Source: Bolinopsis microptera (lineage: Eukaryota > Ctenophora > Tentaculata > Lobata > Bolinopsidae). From it: 64,000 bases of DNA. The notes below the pieces were generated by a model. The model did no database searches. It was not told where the DNA came from and worked only from the letters and a program-made list of their open reading frames with translations. The stretch is from contig NC_087078.1 in the NCBI RefSeq assembly GCF_026151205.1, positions 15,207,118 to 15,271,117 of the forward strand, written 5' to 3'. Positions 56,258 to 64,000 of the stretch are shown here, piece by piece. A program made the translations under genes and the position numbers. Within the stretch, counting starts at the first letter, position 1. Every line of letters starts with the position of its first letter.

Positions 56258-58320
56258 CTGTGGGATTTATTAAGATTATAATACGTGCGGCTAGAATAAT
56301 TCTATGAAGAGAGACTGTTATTTTATATTTGGACTGTAAGGAGTGTGTGATTATCATCGTCATACTGTGAATTCCCAAGGGTTTTTAAAATTTACCATTA
56401 TCCCGAAAGATGATTTTGTATACCTTACAAAAATTAGAGTGTACAAATTCGACTTAATTTTCGTGAACGTCAGGGCAGTTCTAACCGACTAAACGCCGTA
56501 CATCTACGAACAGTAGTTACCCCATCTGTTATTTCATGTTTTATTCTACACTATTTTTTGTATCATCCTCCACTGGAAGATAACAGTTCTTTAGCAACCG
56601 CCAGTTGCAAAAGATAGATCCAAACCCAAATCCTAGGGTTACAAGAGACGCTGAGACGTGGTACTGGTAGCATGTGAGCGTGTATACCGCTCTGCTATGA
56701 TACAATAGTTTTAAAGGTGATGCGATCGATTAAATCCACCAGGACGCCAATTAGACTTAGATCCACTAAAATGAGCGTTGAATATTCAGTGTGGTTGTAA
56801 GATCCGTATACGAGCCGCCAAATTGTTCAAAATTATCTGGTGTTCTAGGCTAGGGAACGTGTGTAACAAAAGGTTTGAAGGCAAGGAAGATTGCTGACCG
56901 CCCGGCGCCCTCTTTACGTTTTCTATCCTTCTAAGAGCCCCAGGGGATTAGCATAATAATGTCATAGCCTCGCCTACCCTAGCTGCGAGATTACTCGCGT
57001 TGCATTATTGAAAACGCCAACTTGGAGCTGTTGCTTTGACAAAAACTGGCTTTTCTAGATGGTGAAATTTGCAAGCCTTTGGTCTATTTGCAAGCTTTTG
57101 GTTTATTAACTCGACAGCCTGATGCCTGATGACGTTGAAACTAGGCTTTACCCCACTCAGTATGATCATTTTACTGCCCAGTTTAAGCTCTTAAACTCGC
57201 AACACGCGACAGTGTAAAAATGGGTTTTGGCCTAATAACTCAGCAATCCGATAACTAATAACTTTGACATTATGCTCTACCCAACTCAATGTGATCATTT
57301 CGAAAATTTAAATGTCGAAGTTGATCATTTAGCTTCTTTAGAATCCGAGATATCTTATTATAAAGTGCTGTAATTGCTATTTTTTCCAAAATATAATGTG
57401 TTTTGAATTTATTTGTTCGATCCGACAGAATAATCCCCCGTAACAGCCTCTTCTATATACGACTGGAGAGAGAATCGAGTCATAGACCAGCAACGGGTAA
57501 ATAATAAAATCCAGCCAAATCTACAATTGCTTAACACTATAACCTGTAATGAATACTGGTTATTCTGTAATACCTTAGGGCTAATAAAATTTGGTTCCCA
57601 TAAATTTTTGTTACACATAACTTTTAGTCACAAATTTTGCAAATTTTTTAGTCTACAACGATTTTGTCACATTTTTCGACTTTTTCCGATACCATGTTTC
57701 AATTCCATTTACCTAGCGAACAACAAATTTTAGTCTACCCGTGCTGTCTGAGCATTACTGATTAAGCTACGCAATGCATTACTACTACTCTCAGAAATTT
57801 CAATAACATCGATCCAGACCTCCTGAGTTTTTGTATGGACTCTGTATCACCTAAGTCTTCACTGTTCAGTATCTTTTTCAAACCCTTTTACCGACTTTTC
57901 CATTTTTGTTGAACTACGTAGTTTATGTAGATATGATCCTTCAGCCGTTTTCAACAGAGCATTGGGATGGATCGATTAAAAAGATAAATGTCCAAGTAGG
58001 AGCTCTAACCCCTTTAAATGCAATAGGAATTTGGTCGGTTGTGTGTCAGTAGGAACGTGATGTCATATATTAATTATAAACAATGTTTAAGCTAATAATA
58101 TTCATGTCATATTTCCTCTACTGAACTTTCGGTCTGCTTTAAAATTAGTCGCCGAAAAATGTATTCTTGAGACTGAAGTTAGCATGAAATTTTGGTTTAC
58201 AAACAATTTTAGTCAAAAGTTTGATAAATTTAGGTAGGACTAAACTTGTCGTTCTTAGGGAGTATAGTGTAAATAAAAGTTTTAAAAAAAAATTTTAACA
58301 CAACCACGTCCAGTGTGAGG
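56258..58320. other. Spacer; upstream flank of the RSSSP gene
   Basis: No further exon could be joined to the RSSSP gene. Two weakly similar ~100-nt segments occur near 57100-57200 and 57225-57310 (TTTGG.....TAACTC..CA, then CTCA.T.TGATCATTT), perhaps an old tandem duplication. Confidence 0.4.
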
Positions 58321-61300
58321 AGACGATGTGGACTGTAGTGTCCCCCGATGGCAAATATCTATTGTTGTCCGGCCCTCTGAACCCGATGAATCTTACTTTG
58401 AGGTTTTACGTTGTGTACATCAGAAACGTATTACACCATAACCTCCCCTTAGTCTTTAACAATGGTCTACCAACATTCTTTGTTTCGAAATATTTGTCCG
58501 AATGAAAGCTGTTTTTATTATCAGGTCCTTTTGGCATTATTCTGCAGAAATGAATTACTCGCGAATTATTCATACAGAGTAACACTATTTCCCTGTCCCG
58601 GGATTATTTGGTAGTACACCTGACGCCCGTCATTTGGGAAAAAATGGAAAGAAGTTTAGTAGTCGGTACTGGGTTTGTGGACAGTTAAAAGCTGCAGTCT
58701 CTCATTATTGCGACCTGAACTTGGATGACTATTGTAAAACCACCGTCACAAATACCAAAGCTGAAGTTACCATGCGATGGTATTTGCGAAAAAAAAAACT
58801 TAACAAATTGTTTCGATGAAGCAAATTGCAACGGTTACATATATGGTATCATGTGTAAAAAAGGAATTTCGCCTCACTATGTACAACCAGCACATATTGT
58901 GATGGTTATGAAGACTGCGACGATGGAGATACGAAGACGGGTTGTTACCAACTGTGAAGTTGGACCCTAAGTGTCGAAATGGTGGTTTTTAATTACTCAA
59001 AGCTTCTGCAGTGGAAACAATTGGGTTTTCCTAATACAGAACATTCACAAGATGCGCTGGTCTAAAAAGAAGCAACGGCACTTTGTTCGTTTTTGATTTC
59101 GAGTTGAAGTTTTGTTGTATAAAGTCCTTTCCCAGTGAGCCGATACACTGCGCAAATATTTTCTAGACCAAACAAACTGCACTGACGAAAAGAGGGAGTG
59201 TTTCTTACTTGCCCTGTAATGGGACCCAACGTCTCTATCCTGAAGTTATCGTTTGTAACAAATTTTTTTGAAGGCTAGTATTTTTAATGAATGGAAAATA
59301 TTCTATTGTGTGACGATGGTTTTGATTTGTTAATGTCACCAACCCTCAGTTTCATGAAGAGTCCATATTCATGAGCTTTGTAAATTAACGGATATAGTTT
59401 GATTGCTGTTGAATCAAAGTGATGAAGACTCAGTCTGGCGGTGCAGAGAGATGATGAGCACCAACCGTATTCGTAGATCCTAAATAAAAATGGGAACCAA
59501 ACACCCCTGCCTATATCCGGCTAAATGACGGTACAGAGGACTGTGTGGGAGGTGAGATGAACTGTACTCCTGGCTTGGACCCACCTGCCTTGTTGGCAGC
59601 TCTTTTAGGATACCTCCCTCAGGGCATTGTTTGTGAAATGTCTTCTGTGCGGGGTTGGATCCACTGAGTTTGTTAAAATCGAAGATCTATGTAATGGATT
59701 GAATACTTGTGCGGCGGAGAAAGCATTGCGAACAAACTCGCCTAAAACCAAAAATGTGATTTACACGGCTTACCAACATCGAACGAAAAGTTTGGAAAAC
59801 CCGAAAAAGGAATGGGCCAAAAGTTTCTTTCATATTGTTACCAGGTGTTCCAATAGTATTGGGAAGATTTATTGAAAAAAAAATATGCCTCGCAGAAATC
59901 CTTTTGAGTTTTTCCCAGAGTAAGGTATAATTGGAGCTGTAAAAAAACAGTCCAACCTCTATCATGTTCCCAGAGACAAACTGATTGGTAGCAGCTTCTA
60001 CGAGAACAGTACGTGCTGATGGCTTTTAGTAAACAGATGTTTGGGCATCCTCCTGCCTCTTAAAACTCCTACAACCTGCTGCTTGCGCTGGAGTTTACAA
60101 GGATACGAGAACATTCTCTTAACAAGAAGCGGCTCAAGTTTGAACAATTTTTGATTCCTCTGAAAAGAAATCTTAATAAATCACGAAAAAGGATTGAAAG
60201 AACCAACATCATATTTCAGGCACCAATGACCACTGATTGACTTATGATAAAGTGTGTAAACCTGGTGGATGACTGCGGGACAGCTCTGACTAAGAGATTT
60301 ACCAATGTGTTTACACTGTGATAATCCAACGAGCTGATTACCCGTTTCGGAGAAGTGTAACGGTAAAGGAACAAAATTTTTTGCAGTGACTACTCCGGAT
60401 GAGTGAAGTAGGACTGTGGCAAGGAAATTGTTTTCTTGGGATTGTTCTAAAAATATAACCTGGGTCATAGAACCACTCGCAGTGATCCTTAACTTAGCGA
60501 AATTTATCATTAACAATCCGACTTGTTAGTTAATGACAGAAGATTCAAGCACATTAATCAACTACTTTTAATTTGGAATGCAAATCAACATTGGAGACTT
60601 TCTTACTGGATCAATATCTGTGTCCTATTGGCAATAGTAATACCATGGTGTATGGGAAAGGTACTGCAGGCAACAAGGTTGTTTGGTTATCAGTAATATG
60701 TGCTCTTTGTCTTTCAAGGTGTCATTAGGCAAATTTGGGACACAAATATCGCCTGTTTTCCAAGAACCTTGCTGAGTATTTATCGCTTGTTTAGAAGGTT
60801 TTGATTTTAAAATACATGTTTTAGGGAGGCACCTTTCAATAACAATTGCCGTATTATCCCTACTATCACCATTCTACTAATCTCATGATGGCCATGGACC
60901 TCTCATGTCATCGTACGAGATTAGTTCGTAAATGGAATGACGTACAACCCTAACATAAAGTTGTTTCTTCCCTACTTTTACAGAGATACTCAGTGGTGTG
61001 ATAAAGGGTTATAATGGAGGATAAAAGATGGACGAAAGTTCACGTGTAAGCGAATAAACACTGCTTATTGACGAAATTTAACAATGATTATGAGAAGGGA
61101 GCACTTGATCGGAGGAAAATACAGTTTTTACGGAAATGACGGTGTTTGTTCTTTTAAATATTTTTTGTGGACAAAAACGATCCGCAAAACGTTTATGTAT
61201 GGTCTGTCTTGGAGTTTAATCTGTTTTGCCTTCTTATCATCAGCCGTATGCATATGGGATCATCAACACATTGCTAAAACCTCAAGTCCACATGTAAGCA

Positions 61301-61380
61301 ACAAACAGAGAAAAGAAAATATCCAAAGAAAGCTCAAAGTATACTCAAAGAAACATAGCATTTATAATTCTAACTGATTT
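58320..61380 (+). pseudogene. Disrupted CUB/LDLa/LGR-type receptor, GRL101- or RXFP-like
   Basis: Recognisable pieces occur in consistent order but in shifting frames with stops. A possible CUB start is near 58326 (MWTVVSPDGKYLLLSGP). LDLa-like modules follow: YCDGYEDCDDGDTKTGC (about 58895), TNCTDEKRECFLTCP (about 59170), RLNDGTEDCVGGEMNC (about 59520) and KIEDLCNGLNTCAAEKA (about 59680). A TM2-like segment MQINIGDFLTGSISV lies near 60580, and an ECL2/TM5-like segment FYGNDGVC...YGLSWSLICFAFLSSAV near 61130-61250. LDLa modules ahead of an LGR-type seven-helix domain with YG..GVC in ECL2 are typical of relaxin-receptor and GRL101-like GPCRs. It is either a decayed copy or an intact gene spoiled by indel errors. 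Confidence 0.6.
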
Positions 61381-61860
61381 TAATTGTTTTGGGTCCCTTT
61401 CATCCTTCATTTCGGACTCCACTCTCTGGAGCTTAAAAACTCGGCATCAACATACCCCCATATTCTCCCTATCCATGACTTCCCTTCCAACTCAGTCATT
61501 AATCCTTCTCTGTACGGTAATCCTTTTAGAAAACATGTTAACGAATAGATATCATAGGCTTAAATCTCTAGACTCCCGCAGTGCAATCTGATTAATGAAG
61601 AAGCTCCTCCGGTCCCTATTGAGGATATGAATTGAAACGTTGTTGTTTCAGAAACAGAATTACCTCAGTGGTTCACCGTCACCCTCAGTTGGTAATGCTT
61701 CACCTGGTTGTTGTATTGATGCTGTTACATTTAGGAAGCTGCCTTACTGAAAGAGGGGGTAATTTATTGTTAAATTTAGATCGAGCATTGGCATCATAAG
61801 CATATTTTTTTATATTCAATTATTTTTTTCCCCGTAAGTGCATGGTAAAAATTTTCGAAA
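61381..61860. other. Spacer; nothing recognised
   Basis: No exon, array or element terminus was identified between the broken receptor and the deleted LINE copy. Confidence 0.45.
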
Positions 61861-61884
61861 ATGTCATTAGTAGATAAGGTCGAA

Positions 61885-62155
61885 CGACCCCCTAAACAAT
61901 AAAGATAATATAGGGTTGCATAAAAATATACATATAACACGATTTTCAAAACAATGTTGAATATGGAATTAACTGGGGCTGCGGCTTCGGGACTGTCACG
62001 TCCACATGCCCACGATTTGCATGCATATAGTTATAAACAGTAAAGCTTGAGGTCCCAGCCAGGTTGTATGGAATATGATAAATTACGCCATCACGGATCG
62101 GGAAATGAGCAGCCATCCACAAATATAAAAGCGGCCCATTTCTTGTTTATATTCC
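61885..62155 (+). mobile_element. Internally deleted copy of the 10.5-kb LINE
   Basis: The left half matches the LINE 5' end: ACGATTTTCAAA, then AATATGGAATTAACTGGG, covering the ORF1 start codon at about 61970. The right half (62070-62150) matches the LINE 3' UTR at 15235-15325, sharing TATGGAATATGATAAA and CGCCATCACGGAT. About 4.6 kb including nearly all of both ORFs is missing. Confidence 0.75.
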
Positions 62156-62439
62156 TAACAATAATTTGTGATCTGATGAGAAGGCTAAAACGTGTGACCG
62201 TATAGACATTTATAATCTACAATGACACTTTTATTGCCGATAACTTTGGGGAAATTTTTAACAGAGATAAAAGATGGGGACTGAAATTTTTATAAAATCT
62301 ATTGCTGATCGTGTTGATTATTTAATTTTTTAAATTTTAATTTAACTTCGAACTTCGAGATAGAGATTAAGAAGACAAACATGGACGAAAAAAAAGAGAC
62401 GGGGGGGACTCCTTGTAAATTGTCACGTGGTGTTGTTAC

Positions 62440-62960
62440 TTTATATTAACACCCCCTAAGGTAGTCACGTGGTGTTGTTACTTTATATTAGTACTCCTTG
62501 TAAGATAGCCACGTGGTGGTTTGTTAATTTATATTACACTCCTTATAAAGGTAGTCACGTGGTTGTTGTTATTTTTATATTACACTCCTATAAGGTAGTC
62601 AGTGGTGTTGTTTATATTATATTACACTCCTTATAAGGTATCACGTGGTTGTTGTTATTTAATTAAACTCCTTATAAGGTAGTCCACGTGTGTTGTTACT
62701 GTTATATTACACTCCTTGTAAGATAGAGTCACGTGGTGTTGTTAACTATTATATTACACTCCTTATAAAGGTAGTCACGTGGTGTAGATACTTTATATTG
62801 ACACTCCTTAAAAGGTAGTCGACTTGTGTTGCTACTTTATAGTTACACTCCTTATAAGGTAGTCGCGTGGTGTTATACTTTATATTACAATATTACACCT
62901 CTTATAAGGTAGTCCGCGTGGTGTTGATACTTTATAATACACTCCTTATAAGGTAGTCAC
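62440..62960. repeat. ~43-bp minisatellite, about 12-13 units
   Basis: Units of the type GGTAGTCACGTGGTGTTGTT, then ACTTTATATTACACTCCTTA. Copies differ by many one-base insertions and deletions. CACGTG is present in most units. Confidence 0.92.
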
Positions 62961-62999
62961 TTGGTTTTTGTTACCGGGGTAGTATGTTTACACTACCGT

Positions 63000-63980
63000 T
63001 TTTAGCGTTTATGGCGTTTAGAAGGGAGAATTGTGGGGGGATTGTGGTAGCTTAGAGGAGGATTTCTGATGAATTTATATTTGGTTTGGAGACTATGGTA
63101 TGTATGTGTGTATGGTATGTGTTGGTTTTGTAAGGAAGGTCGGTGTAAGTTGAAAAGCGAGAAGGGTTTGTTATGATCCATCAAAAGGATTGGGGTTGAG
63201 CGGCGATGGAGTTTTATCATGGTGGGAAGGAGAAGATGAGTGGACAGGTGTGAGATATTGAAATGAGGTGATTTTTAAATAAGAGTTTTAATTAGGATGT
63301 CGAATGAAAATTGAGTGGGAATTTAGGAATTTATATGTTATGTGTTGTTTGATTATAATTGTGATATGGGGTATGGTTAAGGTATCATGTATTAATGTAT
63401 AAGGTTTGATAGGAGTGGTTATGGTTGGTGTTGAATAGAGATTATATTGTTGAGTGTTTTGGTGAAGTTGGGGATTGAAGTTTTATTTGTTAAGGGTAGG
63501 GGGGGGGGTTTTTAGTTGGAGATAGGTGAATGATGGGAGAGTTGTGGAGTTTTTATGGGTAGATTTGAAAGGTATGGGGGATTTTTATGTAGAGGGGAGG
63601 AATATAGAAGTGGTGGTTTTATGGGTGATAGATATAGTTGTGGGGGGTGGGATAAAATTTAGGATTGATTAGTGGGATTGAGATGTATAATTTTGGTGTG
63701 AGGGTGGTGGATAGTGGGATTGAAGGAGATGAAGAGAAGTGAGGATGGAGGGGGATGATGTGAAGGAGAGGAATGTTTGATGATTAGTATTAGGTTATGT
63801 TTTGTGTTTGGAATAGTTTTGATAGGTTAGGTATGGTGGTGTGATGTGATGGTGTTGTATTGGGTTGTGTGATGAAAATTTGGTGTGGTGGAATTGTTAT
63901 TGGAGATAGGGTGATAGGGGATTTGGTTGGGATGGGGTGAATAGGATGGTGTTGTAGTATTGAGTTGGAAAATGGTAAAA
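63000..63980. other. G/T/A-only block at the window end
   Basis: C becomes rare from about 63000, and between C at 63386 and C at 63981 there is no C on the plus strand (594 nt). All other bases are well represented and the sequence is not a simple repeat. The only ORF (minus, 63002-63220) is Pro/His/Ser-rich because of the skew and is not called as a gene. Confidence 0.9.
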
Positions 63981-64000
63981 CGGTGCGAGCTGCGAGCTTT

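Noticed and set aside
63002-63220. Pro/His/Ser-rich 72-codon minus ORF
   Set aside because: Its composition follows directly from the extreme strand skew of the region.
1-64000. tRNA and rRNA genes
   Set aside because: I looked for B-box-like GGTTCGAATCC and cloverleaf patterns and saw none convincing. A covariance-model scan would be decisive.

Overview
The window is eukaryotic, AT-rich, repeat-dense animal DNA. Genes are split into short exons with GT-AG introns, small ORFs in the spacers are mostly noise, and there is an intact CR1-like LINE, several non-autonomous DNA transposons with target-site duplications (TSDs), and a very large foldback element. The gene content (an APPBP2-like TPR gene, a rhodopsin-like GPCR with SRT in place of DRY, and a broken LDLa/LGR-type receptor) suggests an early-branching marine invertebrate. 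A cnidarian is my best guess, but this is inference from style and gene content, not proof.

Layout. (1) 1-16.6 kb: minus-strand APPBP2-like gene. Four exons with matching phases are resolved (16582-16415, 6922-6737, 2044-1876, 1450-1326); both ends are missing. Its largest resolved intron holds a LINE in antisense orientation with two intact overlapping ORFs (10520-14960) and an hAT-type MITE lies in another. (2) 16.6-31.7 kb: no resolved host gene. It holds a degraded pogo/Tc1-like element (18933-19827), minisatellites, a minus-strand LINE 3' fragment (28854-29037) and three tandem copies of a ~515-bp repeat. (3) 31.7-42.4 kb: three copies of a ~1.4-kb tandem unit, each with a long palindrome, split by a ~6.4-kb foldback element (33085-39505) that has a 5-bp TSD. 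(4) 42.5-43.7 kb: a two-exon GPCR on the plus strand, apparently using a GC-AG intron. (5) 44.3-48.0 kb: five exons with matching phases from an unidentified minus-strand gene. Two hAT-type MITEs lie in or near it. (6) 52.5-56.3 kb: ten exons of a minus-strand gene for a low-complexity RSSSP-repeat protein, with its C-terminal end resolved. (7) 58.3-61.4 kb: disrupted plus-strand LDLa/LGR-like receptor sequence. (8) 61.9-64 kb: an internally deleted copy of the LINE, a ~43-bp minisatellite, and a 594-nt stretch with no C on the plus strand.

How it fits together. The host genes look unrelated, so no pathway or operon is implied. The dominant theme is mobile and palindromic DNA: elements nested inside introns and inside tandem arrays, and palindromes whose two arms match each other better than they match sister copies. 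Exon models rest on in-frame translation, splice consensus and phase continuity read by eye. No RNA evidence or database search was available.
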